64,000 bases of DNA from Colwellia sp. (GCA_002733765.1 NVWU01000008.1:150547-214546), one strand, 5' to 3'. Counted from the first letter of the stretch, positions 9,893 to 20,068 are shown. Made by a program: numbers and translations. Notes: a model not told the origin generated them from the sequence alone.

Positions 9893-10594
9893 TTGAACAC
9901 TAAACCCTTAATTTACGTTATCGATGATGAACCCGAAATATGTGACTTAGTTTGTCAAGAGCTTGAACGTTATAACTTTAACACACAAGCATTCACTACA
10001 GGCAAGCAAGCCTTGTTGGCAATAAAAAAACAGTTACCCTCTCTTTGTATTATTGATCTTGGCTTGCCTGATATGGATGGTTTGTCATTAGTGAAAAAGC
10101 TTTTTGATGATAAAAAAATTGGCGTTATTATTTTATCGGGTCGAAATAGCCTACCCGATAAAGTGTTAGGCTTAGAGCTAGGTGCTGACGATTATATTAG
10201 CAAACCTTTTGATCCGCGCGAACTCGTTGCTCGGGTAAAAAGTATTATTCGTCGACTTGTGATCACTGAATCACCTACCGCAGTACTTCATACTGCTAGC
10301 TTTGGCGATTGGACATTTGAACAATCAACACTCACATTACAGAACAACAAGGGCGATAGCTTTATGCTAAGCGCCGCTGAAACTGAAATACTGATGATAT
10401 TACTTAATGCTCCTAGGCAAATATTATCAAGAGAGCGTTTACTGAGCGAAGATGCAACCTCTTTTGATCGAAGTATTGACGTTAGAATGTCTAGATTAAG
10501 AAAGAAAATAGAACAAGACCATAAAAATCCTAAAATAATTAAAACAGTTTACGGTGCTGGTTATATTTTCACTTTAGAAGTCACCTGGCAATAA
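9893..10594 (+). CDS. OmpR/PhoB-family response regulator
   Basis: The protein has a receiver domain (YVIDDEPE acidic pocket, phospho-Asp in CIIDLGLPDMDG, Thr/Ser site in IILSGRN, Lys in YISKPFDPRELVARV) and a C-terminal winged helix (LSAAETEILMILLNAPRQIL, FDRSIDVRMSRLRKKIEQD, IKTVYGAGYIF). It binds DNA as a phosphorylated dimer. I place the start at TTG 9893 because AGAGGTGATC at 9877-9886 is a near-perfect anti-Shine-Dalgarno match at ideal spacing. The alternative GTG at 9881 would sit inside that site and adds four residues. It is the obvious partner of the upstream hybrid kinase. The targets are not visible, although the adjacent permease/ligase operon is a candidate. Confidence 0.9.
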   Translation: MNTKPLIYVIDDEPEICDLVCQELERYNFNTQAFTTGKQALLAIKKQLPSLCIIDLGLPDMDGLSLVKKLFDDKKIGVIILSGRNSLPDKVLGLELGADDYISKPFDPRELVARVKSIIRRLVITESPTAVLHTASFGDWTFEQSTLTLQNNKGDSFMLSAAETEILMILLNAPRQILSRERLLSEDATSFDRSIDVRMSRLRKKIEQDHKNPKIIKTVYGAGYIFTLEVTWQ

Positions 10595-10660
10595 GCGGTG
10601 TTGCTAGCAAACTAAACATTAGTGCTTTTTCTGGCATTTGAAATAAGCAATAACAGTTCA

Positions 10661-12349
10661 TTACCAGCTCGTTCTACGGTATTGACGATATTCAGGTTGC
10701 CAAAAGTTATCCTCAATTTTTGCTAGCAATTCATCATCGGTTAAGACTAATGCTAAACCTTGCTCATAAGCGACTTTAGCGATAGCAAAAGCAATACCTT
10801 TGCTTAGCTGTGCGATGCCTGTTAATGGTGGCAATAATTCACCTTTACCATTATTCGCTAAAGGCGAAGCCGCCGCTAACATTTCACTGGCAACTTTCAG
10901 CATTTCATCAGTAATACGACTAATGTTAGCGGAAATAACACCCAGACCAAGACCAGGAAAAATATAACTGTTATTACATTGAGCAATAGGAAACATTTTA
11001 CCTTGGTATTCCACTGTTTCAAATGGGCTACCTGTGGCAATAATTACATTACCTTCAGTCCAATTAATAACTTGACTTGGTGTCGCTTCAACCTGTCTTG
11101 AAGGATTACTTAATGGAAATATAATAGGCTTGGTACAGTGTTGTTTCATTGCTTTAATAACGCCTTCAGTAAATATCCCTGCTTGACCTGACACCCCAAT
11201 AAGAATATCAGGCTTAGCGCCATGCATTACCTCTAAAAGGCTTGCATACTCTCCTTCAATGTCCCACGATTGCAAGGCGATTTTGTTTTGCACTAGTTTT
11301 TGTTGAAAGTCTCTTAAGTCTTCCATCCCTTGGGTTAATAACCCAAAACGATCTACCATAAACACTTGGTTACGCGCTTGTAATGGCGTAAGCCCTTCTG
11401 AGATCATTTGAGCAATGATTTGCTCGGCGATACCACAACCAGCAGAACCAGCACCAACAAAAGCCACTTTTAATTGTGATAATTTTACCCCTAGGCTACG
11501 GCTAGCCGCCAACAAGCTACCAACCGTAACGGCAGCAGTTCCTTGTATATCATCATTAAAGCAACATATTTCATCGCGATATTTGGTTAACAGCGGCATA
11601 GCATTGGGTTGAGCAAAATCTTCAAACTGCAACATCACATTAGGCCAACGACGTTTTACCGCATTGACAAATAAATCAAGAAACTCATCGTATTCGGCTT
11701 GTCCAATACGTTTATGGCGTGCGCCCATATACATAGGATCATCTAATAGTTTTTGATTATTAGTACCAACATCTAACATCACGGGTAAAGTATAGGCTGG
11801 ACTAATACCACCACAAGCCGTATATAGAGACAATTTACCAATAGGAATGCCCATACCACCAATACCTTGATCTCCTAACCCGAGAACACGCTCGCCATCA
11901 GTTACTACAATAACTTTTATTTTATTTTTAGTCGCGTTACGTAAAATATCATCTATTTGATGTCTATCTTCATAAGCAATAAAAAAACCGCGTGAACTGC
12001 GATAAATATCTGAGAATTGTTCACAAGCATCACCCACAGTCGGCGTATAAATAATTGGCATCATCTCAGCTAAGTGTTCGTGTACGAGTTTAAAAAATAA
12101 GGTCTCGTTATTGTCGTGAATGGCTCTTAGATAGATATGTTTATTGATATTGTTATTAAAACAACTGTACTGACGATAGGCTCGCGCAACTTGCTCATCA
12201 ATGGTTTCAAATCTTGGTGGTAATAATCCAGTTAAGTTAAAACAAACACGTTCGTTTTCATCAAAAGCACTGCCTTTATTTAATAACGGTGTTTCTAATA
12301 ATGTTGGGCCTGAATAGGGTATGTAGAGAGGACGTTTGCTTTGAGTCAT
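10661..12349 (-). CDS. maeA: NAD-dependent malic enzyme (oxaloacetate-decarboxylating)
   Basis: The enzyme oxidatively decarboxylates L-malate to pyruvate. Its 562 residues match E. coli MaeA. The N-terminal malic domain has [20 protein letters not shown] and [13 protein letters not shown]. The catalytic and metal region is [35 protein letters not shown] and [14 protein letters not shown]. The Rossmann domain has [33 protein letters not shown] and [13 protein letters not shown] are also diagnostic of the eukaryote-like long malic enzymes. It is a single gene convergent with the response regulator, with a 66-bp gap and no clear terminator between them. Confidence 0.95.
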   Translation of the reverse strand: MTQSKRPLYIPYSGPTLLETPLLNKGSAFDENERVCFNLTGLLPPRFETIDEQVARAYRQYSCFNNNINKHIYLRAIHDNNETLFFKLVHEHLAEMMPIIYTPTVGDACEQFSDIYRSSRGFFIAYEDRHQIDDILRNATKNKIKVIVVTDGERVLGLGDQGIGGMGIPIGKLSLYTACGGISPAYTLPVMLDVGTNNQKLLDDPMYMGARHKRIGQAEYDEFLDLFVNAVKRRWPNVMLQFEDFAQPNAMPLLTKYRDEICCFNDDIQGTAAVTVGSLLAASRSLGVKLSQLKVAFVGAGSAGCGIAEQIIAQMISEGLTPLQARNQVFMVDRFGLLTQGMEDLRDFQQKLVQNKIALQSWDIEGEYASLLEVMHGAKPDILIGVSGQAGIFTEGVIKAMKQHCTKPIIFPLSNPSRQVEATPSQVINWTEGNVIIATGSPFETVEYQGKMFPIAQCNNSYIFPGLGLGVISANISRITDEMLKVASEMLAAASPLANNGKGELLPPLTGIAQLSKGIAFAIAKVAYEQGLALVLTDDELLAKIEDNFWQPEYRQYRRTSW

Positions 12350-12430
12350 TTTATGGCTACTTTTAGTGTTTTTAATTATTAGTATTAGATGGAGTATAAA
12401 TTAAATGTTCCAAGCAGCAAAGAGCAGGTT

Positions 12431-12640
12431 TTAGTCTATTTCGCTAATCCACGCTAATTGAATAGCCTCAAGCACACGCTCACCACAATGCTGAGGATCA
12501 TCATTAAAACGTTCAAGTTCAAGCACCCACTGCCTGAGTTCGGTAAAATGTAAAGTTAATGGATCAACATCAGGATATTTATCTATTAAATCAAGTGCTA
12601 TTTCTAAGGAATCAATCCATGTTAAAGCCAGTGATGCCAT
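12431..12640 (-). CDS. iscX: Fe-S cluster assembly adaptor IscX (YfhJ)
   Basis: IscX is a small acidic protein that binds IscS and ferrous iron and tunes cluster assembly. The 69-residue product matches the family along its length: LTWIDSLEIALDLIDKYPDV, then DPLTLHFTELRQWVLELERF, then NDDPQHCGERVLEAIQLAW. The ATG has AGAGGAT at good spacing. IscX normally closes the isc operon after fdx. Here it stands alone between maeA and a short membrane ORF, so it is detached from iscRSUA-hscBA-fdx. Confidence 0.9.
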   Translation of the reverse strand: MASLALTWIDSLEIALDLIDKYPDVDPLTLHFTELRQWVLELERFNDDPQHCGERVLEAIQLAWISEID

Positions 12641-12653
12641 ACTATAATCCTCT

Positions 12654-12794
12654 TTAAAAAAGTAAATGAAACCATAAGTAATCTATTAGTAACATTAGTA
12701 CAAGCCAGAGTAAAAGCAACCTAGCCTTTTTACAAAACGGGCAGTCGGTATGCCACCACTGTTGTATTTTATCAATTAACGGTTCTTTTTTCAT
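12654..12794 (-). CDS. 46-residue membrane microprotein with Cys-Pro-Phe-Cys motif
   Basis: A short frame reads MKKEPLIDKIQQWWHTDCPF, then CKKARLLLLWLVLMLL and a hydrophobic end. It has a charged, Trp-containing head, a CPFC motif at residues 18-21 and a single membrane helix (about 26-46). Its stop is 13 nt before the iscX ATG, and the iscX Shine-Dalgarno overlaps the end of the frame, so co-expression with iscX is plausible. Its own Shine-Dalgarno is weak. I do not recognise a family. The CxxC next to an Fe-S assembly gene suggests a metal or redox role, but this is only a guess. Chance ORF remains possible at this length. Confidence 0.5.
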   Translation of the reverse strand: MKKEPLIDKIQQWWHTDCPFCKKARLLLLWLVLMLLIDYLWFHLLF

Positions 12795-12957
12795 AAACTT
12801 TATTTACTGACTAAATAATTATTTTAGCTATGATTTAGTTTGTGTGTCTTAAGGTCAAGTAACATTCGCATTATCTGCACTATTACTAGCAATAAAATTC
12901 GCCGGAGCGAGCTTTAAAGAAGAAACAAAACGGAGAAAAATAATTTATTTTTCTAAC

Positions 12958-15144
12958 TTACCGTTTTATTGGAAATCCTCTATCACGCATCAACGCTTCA
13001 ACATTAGCATCACGCCCTCTAAAGGCGCGATAAGCGTCACTTGGGTCAATAGCATTACGCACACTAAATAAATGTTCAACTAATTTAGCCGCAACCTCTT
13101 TGTCGTAAAAGCTACCCGGTGCTTGAGCAAAAGCTTCTGCAGCATCGGCCGTTAGAACTTCTGCCCACATATAACCATAATAACTTGATGCATATCCTTC
13201 TCCACTGAAAATATGACTAAACTGTGTACTGCGATGACGCATCACTATTTGCTCAGGCATATTAAGAGCCACAAGTGTTTCACGTTCAAATTTATCAACA
13301 TCAATTCCTGTTGGATCAACCGTATGAAACTTCATGTCGACGAACGCCGAGGCTAGATATTCGGTGGTGCTAAAACCTTGATTAAAAGTTGCAGCTTGTT
13401 TGATTTTAGCAATAAGTGCTTTTGGCATAGGTTTACCCGTTTGGTAATGCACCAGATAATTGTTAATCACTTCGTCTGTTGCCAACCAACGTTCTAATAA
13501 TTGTGATTGAAATTCAGTATAATCACGCACACCCGAGTTAAGTCTTGGATAGGCGACTTTTGACGAGAATGAATGTAACGCATGTCCAAACTCATGAAAG
13601 TAGGTTTGCGCATCAGACCATGAAATTAAGGTCGGTTGACCATCAACCCCTTTACTAAAGTTAGAGTTATTCGATGAAAGAACATTTTCTTTGCCATCAA
13701 AAGTAGTATGACTACGATACGCCGTGGCCCAGGCACCAGAGCGCTTACCTTTACGGGAAAATGGGTCTAAATACCACAAGCCAATATGTTCATTAGTTGT
13801 TTTATCCGTAACTTCCCACACGCGAACATCCGCATTAAACACAGGTACTGAGCCATCGGTTATTGCTATAAATTCAAAGTTGAATAAACGACCCGCAACA
13901 TAAAACATCGCTTCTCGCAGTTTATTTAACTGTAAGTATTGTTTTACTTCATCTGAATCGAAGCTGTATTTGTCTTGACGAACTTTCTCAGCATAGAAAC
14001 GATAATCCCATGCTTCAATTTTTTTAATACCATCTTGTGCTTTACCAATAGCAAGCATGTCAGCTACTTCTTCCTCAACACGAGCAATTGCCGCGGGCCA
14101 TACTTTTTCCATTAAAGCGATAGCATGTTCGGCTGTTTTTGCCATACGATCTTCAAGACGCCATGAAGCATAGTTTTTGTAGCCTAATAGACCTACACGC
14201 TCATGGCGAAGTTGTAAAATCTCAGCAATAACGACATTATTGTCAAATTCATCACCGTTATCACCACGATTGTAATAAGTATTCCATACCCGTTTTCTAA
14301 GTGTTCTTTCAGTTGAATAGGTTAAAAATGGGTCCATTGACGAACGAGTATTAGTAATAGCATATTTGCCTTGATGATCGCGTATCATCGCCGCGGAAGC
14401 AGCAACACTAATAATTGATTCGGGTAAACCGCCAAGCTGTTCTTTACCCAAATACAATACATAATTTTCTTCATCTGCTAAGACGTTATTGCCAAATCTA
14501 GTGTGCAGCTCAGCTAGGCGTTGATTTATATCTGCATAACGCTTTTTATCTTTGTTATTTAACGTCGCGCCATTACGCGCAAAATCATTATAAGTTAATA
14601 GCACTAAACGTTGCTGCTCTGGGGTCAGCATTTTAACATCATCACTGTGATAAACTGTTTGTATACGAGTAAATAGCTTTTCGTTTTGATTAATTTTAGA
14701 ATGGAATGCCGAAAGCTTAGGTGCCATTTCGGCTTGAATTTTACGAAATTCTGGCGATGATTGATTTGAGCGCCAAATTCCCCAGTAAGTGAATACTCGA
14801 CCTAAATCCTTACCCGTTTTTTCTATCGCAACAATAGTATTATCAAACGTTGGCGCATTAATGTTATTCGCTATAGCGTCAATTTCAGCAAGATTAATTT
14901 TTATACCGGCTTCTATTGCTGGCATTAATCCAACAAGTGACACTTTGTCAAAAACAGGTATACCTTGATAAGGGCCTTGCCACTTGGCCAATAATAATAT
15001 TTTAGCTTGTTCTATTTCGTTAATGTTCGCTGCTGCCTCTACTTTACTTATTTTAGCTGTTTCACTCGCAACTGCCGTGTTATCACTTATACAAGCCATC
15101 AACACGCTTGCAAATAAAAATGTCGATAATAGTATTTTTTTCAT
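12958..15144 (-). CDS. M3-family metallopeptidase (Dcp-like peptidyl-dipeptidase), lipoprotein
   Basis: This is a 728-residue zinc peptidase of the thimet/Dcp family that removes dipeptides from oligopeptide C-termini. The zinc site is YFHEFGHALHSFSSKVAYPR, the M3 HExxH motif with its downstream Gly-His context. C-terminal family motifs are IFSGEGYASSYYGYMWAEVL and a substrate-binding Tyr/Gly block. The N-terminus is a lipoprotein signal with lipobox L-M-A-C (Cys18), so unlike cytoplasmic E. coli Dcp it should act in the periplasm. It appears monocistronic. A 10-bp AT-only dyad lies immediately after the stop (12935-12955). Confidence 0.9.
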   Translation of the reverse strand: MKKILLSTFLFASVLMACISDNTAVASETAKISKVEAAANINEIEQAKILLLAKWQGPYQGIPVFDKVSLVGLMPAIEAGIKINLAEIDAIANNINAPTFDNTIVAIEKTGKDLGRVFTYWGIWRSNQSSPEFRKIQAEMAPKLSAFHSKINQNEKLFTRIQTVYHSDDVKMLTPEQQRLVLLTYNDFARNGATLNNKDKKRYADINQRLAELHTRFGNNVLADEENYVLYLGKEQLGGLPESIISVAASAAMIRDHQGKYAITNTRSSMDPFLTYSTERTLRKRVWNTYYNRGDNGDEFDNNVVIAEILQLRHERVGLLGYKNYASWRLEDRMAKTAEHAIALMEKVWPAAIARVEEEVADMLAIGKAQDGIKKIEAWDYRFYAEKVRQDKYSFDSDEVKQYLQLNKLREAMFYVAGRLFNFEFIAITDGSVPVFNADVRVWEVTDKTTNEHIGLWYLDPFSRKGKRSGAWATAYRSHTTFDGKENVLSSNNSNFSKGVDGQPTLISWSDAQTYFHEFGHALHSFSSKVAYPRLNSGVRDYTEFQSQLLERWLATDEVINNYLVHYQTGKPMPKALIAKIKQAATFNQGFSTTEYLASAFVDMKFHTVDPTGIDVDKFERETLVALNMPEQIVMRHRSTQFSHIFSGEGYASSYYGYMWAEVLTADAAEAFAQAPGSFYDKEVAAKLVEHLFSVRNAIDPSDAYRAFRGRDANVEALMRDRGFPIKR

Positions 15145-15355
15145 AGTTCATCTCTAACTCGAATACTCATAATTGTAATGGTGTTAATAAGATTTAACCA
15201 ATAATAAAATGATTTAATCTGACACTACCGTAATACTGGGTATTAAATCGTATACAAAAATATTATGTCAGTATTTATTGATCTAATTAAAGAAAATTAG
15301 CAAAGGATTCATTACAATAACCGAGTTAATATTTTTAGGTAAAAAGAAGAAACAC

Positions 15356-16561
15356 ATGATGCAAATTACCGATTTAAAAAAAGAGCAAAACATTACTCCC
15401 TTATTACGATTAGGGTTTCGTCCCTTTTTTCTCAGTGGTGCAATTTTCAGTATTGTCGCTATTATCCTTTGGCTCTTAATGTACAAAGGCACGATTAACC
15501 TATCACCTTTAGGTGGTGGTTATTGGTGGCATATTCATGAAATGATTTTTGGCTTCGGTGGCGCCATCATTGCTGGATTCTTACTCACAGCAATACAAAA
15601 CTGGACAGGCGTACGCGGCGTACAAGGTACTACATTACTGCTATTATTTTTACTCTGGTTGGCTGGACGCGTAGTATTATTGATGCCAAGCCTATTCTCA
15701 GAGACCCTAGCAACTATAATCGACTTAAGTTTTTTACCTGTAGTCGCCTATATATTAGCCAAACCACTTATGACTATTAAGCAATACCGAAATTTATTCT
15801 TTGTGCCACTATTATTGCTATTTACCTTAGCTAATTTAGAAATGCATTTAGCTATCTATTTCCCACAAATGTTTACCATTACCTTTGCAGGATATACCGG
15901 AGTGATGTTGGTAACATTATTAATGTCGGTAATGTCAGGACGGGTAGCTCCCATGTTTACTGCTAATGGTACGAAAACGCCCAAAGCAACCCCATTGCCT
16001 TGGTTAGATAAAGTAACTAATGGTAGCCTAGGCATTGTTATGTTTTCATTATTAATGGAACCTATTATTGGCTTTTCTAACCAGTTTTTCGGCATTATTT
16101 TAATTATTGCAGGCATATTTCAAACCATACGTTGGTTAAGATGGCGACCTTGGATAACGCTAGCTATACCATTGTTGTGGTCTTTCCACCTAGCCATTAA
16201 ATTTATTGCTTATGGTTTAATTATTTTAGGCCTTAGCTACTTAATTCCTGAAATTCCTAGCAACCACATATGGCATTTATTAACTGTTGGCGGTATGGGT
16301 GGATTGATTTTAGCAATGATTTCACGGGTTTCTTTAGGCCATACTGGCCGTCCATTATCTCCCCCTAAAGCAATGACAGCTGCGTATATTTTTATAACTT
16401 TAGCTGCATTAATTCGCGCTATTGGTCCTTGGATATTACCAGAAAAAACAGTATTATTTATCGATATTAGTGGTACATTTTGGCTATTCGCTTTTGGCAT
16501 ATTTGCTATTACCTATGCACCAATGTTAATGAGTGCTAGAAAAGATGGTAGGCCGGGATAA
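15356..16561 (+). CDS. nnrS: NnrS family haem/copper-binding membrane protein
   Basis: NnrS is a 12-helix membrane protein linked to nitric-oxide stress and denitrification in many proteobacteria. The 401-residue product shows the family hallmarks: LLRLGFRPFFLSGAIFS at the N-terminus, WHIHEMIFGFGGAIIAGFLL with conserved His residues, AIQNWTG, and HLLTVGGMGGLILAMISRVSLGHTGR. ATG codons at 15356 and 15359 are both possible. It overlaps no gene upstream. Its stop is 1 nt before the start of the hydroxyacid dehydrogenase, so the two are probably cotranscribed. I do not see a clear FNR, NnrR or NsrR box upstream. Confidence 0.92.
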   Translation: MMQITDLKKEQNITPLLRLGFRPFFLSGAIFSIVAIILWLLMYKGTINLSPLGGGYWWHIHEMIFGFGGAIIAGFLLTAIQNWTGVRGVQGTTLLLLFLLWLAGRVVLLMPSLFSETLATIIDLSFLPVVAYILAKPLMTIKQYRNLFFVPLLLLFTLANLEMHLAIYFPQMFTITFAGYTGVMLVTLLMSVMSGRVAPMFTANGTKTPKATPLPWLDKVTNGSLGIVMFSLLMEPIIGFSNQFFGIILIIAGIFQTIRWLRWRPWITLAIPLLWSFHLAIKFIAYGLIILGLSYLIPEIPSNHIWHLLTVGGMGGLILAMISRVSLGHTGRPLSPPKAMTAAYIFITLAALIRAIGPWILPEKTVLFIDISGTFWLFAFGIFAITYAPMLMSARKDGRPG

Positions 16562-16562
16562 A

Positions 16563-17531
16563 ATGACTATGCGCGCGGTATTTTTAGATAAACAAACCTT
16601 TAGTTCAAACATAACCTTTGCTGCTATTGAGCAGCAGGTAAGTAAACTAACATGTTATGCAAATACAGCCCGTAAGCAAGTGTTTGAGCGTTGTAAAGAT
16701 GCAGATATTATTATCACGAACAAGGTAGTATTAACGGCTGAACTTTTAGCCAAACTACCTAAACTAACACTAATTTGCATTGCCGCGACGGGTTACAATA
16801 ATGTTGATATTGCCGCAGCAACTAGGTTAAATATAGCTATCACTAATGTTAGTGGTTATGCTGGGCAATCTGTTGCTCAATATGTGTTCGCACAAATATT
16901 AGAATATTATCAACAAACTTGTCATCATAATGCTAATACTGAGCAAGGTAATTGGCAACAAAGCGACGCTTTTTGTTACCACGGTAAGACCATTACTGAG
17001 CTTGCCGGAAAGACTTTAGGTATTATTGGTTATGGTAGCTTAGGCCAAGCAGTGGCTAAACTTGCTGATGCTTTTGGCATGAATATTTTGATCAGTGAAC
17101 GCGTTGATAGCGCTGAAATTCGTCAAGGACGGGTTAGCTTTGAGCAAGTAATAACACAAGCGGACATTCTGAGCTTACATTGTCCGCAAACAGCTGCCAC
17201 TGAAAATTTAATAAGTGCCAAGGTGTTCACAAAAATGAAGCCGACAGCAATGTTAATCAATACCGCTCGTGGTGCATTAGTGAATAGCACTGATTTATTA
17301 TCTGCATTAAAAACGAAACAAATAGCATACGCGGTGCTTGATGTATTAGAGCAAGAACCGCCGCCTGCGGATCATCCCTTACTAAATGCCAAACTAATTA
17401 ACTTAAAAATTACCGCTCATATTGCCTGGGCAAGTAGTGAAGCACAGCAAAGGTTAATTGATTTATTGAGTGAAAACATCGCGGCTTTTAAAAATGAAGA
17501 GCGATTAAATAGACTTGATATTGTTAGTTGA
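16563..17531 (+). CDS. D-2-hydroxyacid dehydrogenase (glycerate/hydroxypyruvate reductase-like)
   Basis: This NAD(P)-dependent enzyme interconverts 2-oxo and D-2-hydroxy acids. The cofactor fold is seen in LGIIGYGSLGQAVAKLADAFG. The catalytic Arg is in INTARGALVNS, Glu in LDVLEQEPPP and His in ITAHIAWAS. The order and the 322-residue length fit the HprA-like group, but the substrate cannot be fixed from sequence. The start at 16563 follows the nnrS TAA by one base. Longer in-frame starts would overlap nnrS and add a non-conserved leader. Confidence 0.88.
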   Translation: MTMRAVFLDKQTFSSNITFAAIEQQVSKLTCYANTARKQVFERCKDADIIITNKVVLTAELLAKLPKLTLICIAATGYNNVDIAAATRLNIAITNVSGYAGQSVAQYVFAQILEYYQQTCHHNANTEQGNWQQSDAFCYHGKTITELAGKTLGIIGYGSLGQAVAKLADAFGMNILISERVDSAEIRQGRVSFEQVITQADILSLHCPQTAATENLISAKVFTKMKPTAMLINTARGALVNSTDLLSALKTKQIAYAVLDVLEQEPPPADHPLLNAKLINLKITAHIAWASSEAQQRLIDLLSENIAAFKNEERLNRLDIVS

Positions 17532-17711
17532 CACTCCCTTGATTAACAGCAGAAATATCTGCTTAATAAATACTCAAACACTAAATTCGATAGTCAGGTA
17601 CATTCTCTAATATCAGGCTGAGTATTTTATTCATTTTCTTTACAAGTTTCATAGACTTTTATTTTATTCTTACTAAAGAATTATCTATTACTTTATCTAG
17701 GAAACTAAAGC

Positions 17712-20063
17712 ATGGAAAAGCTTTACATTGTACTTGTTTCACTTTTAGACAGTGAAGGTAATACTAAACAAAGCTTTTCAAAAAATGAAACTATTACCTT
17801 ACAAGCTAAGGTGACTGGCGAAAATAATACTTTAATATCCAACAAAGCTATCAGCTTTTCCGCATCAATTGGCTCACTAGCCATAACATCAAAACTAACG
17901 AATAGCGAAGGCTTAGCTATTGTTCACCTAACTAATGAGTCACTTTCATTAGGTGCAGGAACCGCTAGTGCTGATGTAGAAGATATTAGCGCCCAAAGCA
18001 TTGATTACGAATTTATAGATTCCAGTACTTCCGAACTTTCCTTAAGTTTAACAACAGTAATGACTTCAGATAACGAGTCAGTAAACCAATTTAAAACAAA
18101 TCAAACAGTACAAATAACTAGCACATTAACTGATGGCAACGGTCAAGGTGTTGCTAACAAAATCATTACTTTTTCTGCAGACATTGGTACCTTCAGCACA
18201 ACTACGGCTTTAACCAACAATCAAGGTATTGCTAATGTTACTTTAAGTAGCAACAGCAATACTATTGGCGCTGGAGTATTAAGTAGCAGCTACCGCTTTA
18301 ATGAAGAAACCAATATAAACAACACATTCAATTATCAAATATTATCTGCTGACGCCGTCATAAACAGTGATATTCGCTTAGGCTATTTTGACGAAAACAA
18401 TAGTTTTGTTGAAGGAAAGATAGAATTATCAATTGAAAACAAAACCATCAGCGCAGGTGGCACTTTAGGGTTAAGTGTTAATTTAGTTGATCAAAATGAT
18501 GATTTAGTTGTCACTCCTATTCCCGTAACTTTTACCTCCAATTGTGTACAAAATAGCAGTGCAAGCATTGATGAGTCGGTATTAAGCATAAATGGCACTG
18601 CAAGCTCTACCTTTGCTGATATAAATTGTGCTGGCACAACAGGCACTGACGATGTTTTAATCACTAGTATTGCCGTGAATAACATTACCAATACCGCCAG
18701 CGAAACTATCACTATTAGTGGAGAGCAATTAGGCTCAATTGAGTTTATCTCTGCTGAACCGAGCTCAATAGTACTTAAAGGAACTGGCGGACAAAGCAAA
18801 CAAGAAACGTCCACTCTAACATTTAAAGTCAAAAGCCAATTAGGCAACGTTTTAGCTCAACAAGAAGTAAACTTTGTACTAAGCACTTCTGTTGGCGGTA
18901 TCAGCTTAAGTCGAGTATCTGGCTTTACCAACAGCCAAGGATTAGTTACCACACAAGTTATTGCAGGAACAGTACCAACGGCAATACGTGTTACAGCTTC
19001 TGCAAAAATGGATTTTAATGGCGAAATGGTAGACGTACAAAGTCAATCTGATTTATTGTCTATCAATACAGGCATACCAGAACAGCGCTCTATGACAATT
19101 TCTGCTAGTGTATTAAACCCTGAAGCAGACAAAATCAGTGGTACAAAATCAAGTATTACTGCGTGGTTATCCGATAATTTTCATAATCCTGTTCCTGATG
19201 GCACAACGGTTAACTTCACCACAGAAGGTGGAAATATAGAACCAAGCTGTTCAACTATTAATGGCAGTTGTTCAGTTACATGGACTAGTAGTGAGCCAAG
19301 AGTCTCCAACCACCGTGTTACTATTTTAGCAACCGCTTTAGGTCATGAAACATTCTTCGATACCAATGGTAATAATATTTTTGATGATATAGATGGTGAT
19401 CCTATCCTTGATATTATCAAGATCGATAATCTTTTCACTATCGACTCAGGTTTTGGCAATTACCCAGCACAACCAAGTGGCTTCCTAGATATGTCTGAAT
19501 CATGGCGAGATGATAATGAAAATAGCACTTATGACGATGGTGAAGTTTTTATTGATTTTGATGGTGACGGAGTTTTTAGTGTTGCTGATAGCTTATTTAA
19601 TGGCCCACAATGTCAGGGGGAAAATTGTGCCGAGGAAGCTATGCAAAGTATTCATGTAAGAAAAGCCCTTATATTAGTGATGGCTAGCTCAAGCGCTGAG
19701 TTTACCTTAACAAATGCAGATGGCAATGTTGTGTATCAAGATTCATTAACTGGCAACAGTACTTCACTTCCTAATGTACCCAATGGTGGTAGACAAGAGT
19801 TTAACTTTTACTTTGCTGATACTGCCACACCTAACCAAACAATGCCATTTGGCACAACTGTAAATATTTCTATTTCTGATGGTAAATTAAAAGGCAAAAC
19901 ATCACTCATTGTAAGTAACAATAATCTTGAAGGCTTTAGTCAGATGAACTTTTTTGTTGCTCAAGACGCTGGTTCTTCTCCTGAAGCCGCATTTCTTACT
20001 ATAACTATAACGTCTCCAAGTGGTGTGATTACTACTTTAAGTCGCGAAATAATATTACTATAG
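17712..20063 (+). CDS. Bacterial Ig-like (Big_1/invasin) repeat protein, N-terminally incomplete
   Basis: The 783-residue product is built of about five Ig-like beta domains (roughly residues 1-105, 106-215, 220-335, 337-450 and 455-550). Repeated cores such as GVANKIITFSADIGTFS and LTNNQGIANVTLSS mark the Big_1/invasin type. A segment with two Asp/Asn-rich calcium-loop-like stretches follows (DTNGNNIFDDIDGDP and FIDFDGDGVFSVAD), then a final beta-rich region. Such proteins are normally surface or adhesin stalks. This one begins inside the first strand of an Ig domain (IVLVSLLDSEGNTKQSF) with no signal peptide, and a TAA lies in frame immediately upstream. It therefore looks like a 5'-truncated gene, despite an AGGA near the ATG. 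Confidence 0.8.
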   Translation: MEKLYIVLVSLLDSEGNTKQSFSKNETITLQAKVTGENNTLISNKAISFSASIGSLAITSKLTNSEGLAIVHLTNESLSLGAGTASADVEDISAQSIDYEFIDSSTSELSLSLTTVMTSDNESVNQFKTNQTVQITSTLTDGNGQGVANKIITFSADIGTFSTTTALTNNQGIANVTLSSNSNTIGAGVLSSSYRFNEETNINNTFNYQILSADAVINSDIRLGYFDENNSFVEGKIELSIENKTISAGGTLGLSVNLVDQNDDLVVTPIPVTFTSNCVQNSSASIDESVLSINGTASSTFADINCAGTTGTDDVLITSIAVNNITNTASETITISGEQLGSIEFISAEPSSIVLKGTGGQSKQETSTLTFKVKSQLGNVLAQQEVNFVLSTSVGGISLSRVSGFTNSQGLVTTQVIAGTVPTAIRVTASAKMDFNGEMVDVQSQSDLLSINTGIPEQRSMTISASVLNPEADKISGTKSSITAWLSDNFHNPVPDGTTVNFTTEGGNIEPSCSTINGSCSVTWTSSEPRVSNHRVTILATALGHETFFDTNGNNIFDDIDGDPILDIIKIDNLFTIDSGFGNYPAQPSGFLDMSESWRDDNENSTYDDGEVFIDFDGDGVFSVADSLFNGPQCQGENCAEEAMQSIHVRKALILVMASSSAEFTLTNADGNVVYQDSLTGNSTSLPNVPNGGRQEFNFYFADTATPNQTMPFGTTVNISISDGKLKGKTSLIVSNNNLEGFSQMNFFVAQDAGSSPEAAFLTITITSPSGVITTLSREIILL

Positions 20064-20068
20064 AAAGT

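Noticed and set aside
12935..12955. Terminator after the M3 peptidase gene
   Set aside because: The 10-bp dyad is almost pure A/T (AGAAAAATAA) and too weak to call a terminator with confidence.
15240..15355. FNR/DNR-like site (TTGATCTAATTAA) upstream of nnrS
   Set aside because: The half-site spacing is one base short and the second half is imperfect; such matches are expected in AT-rich DNA.
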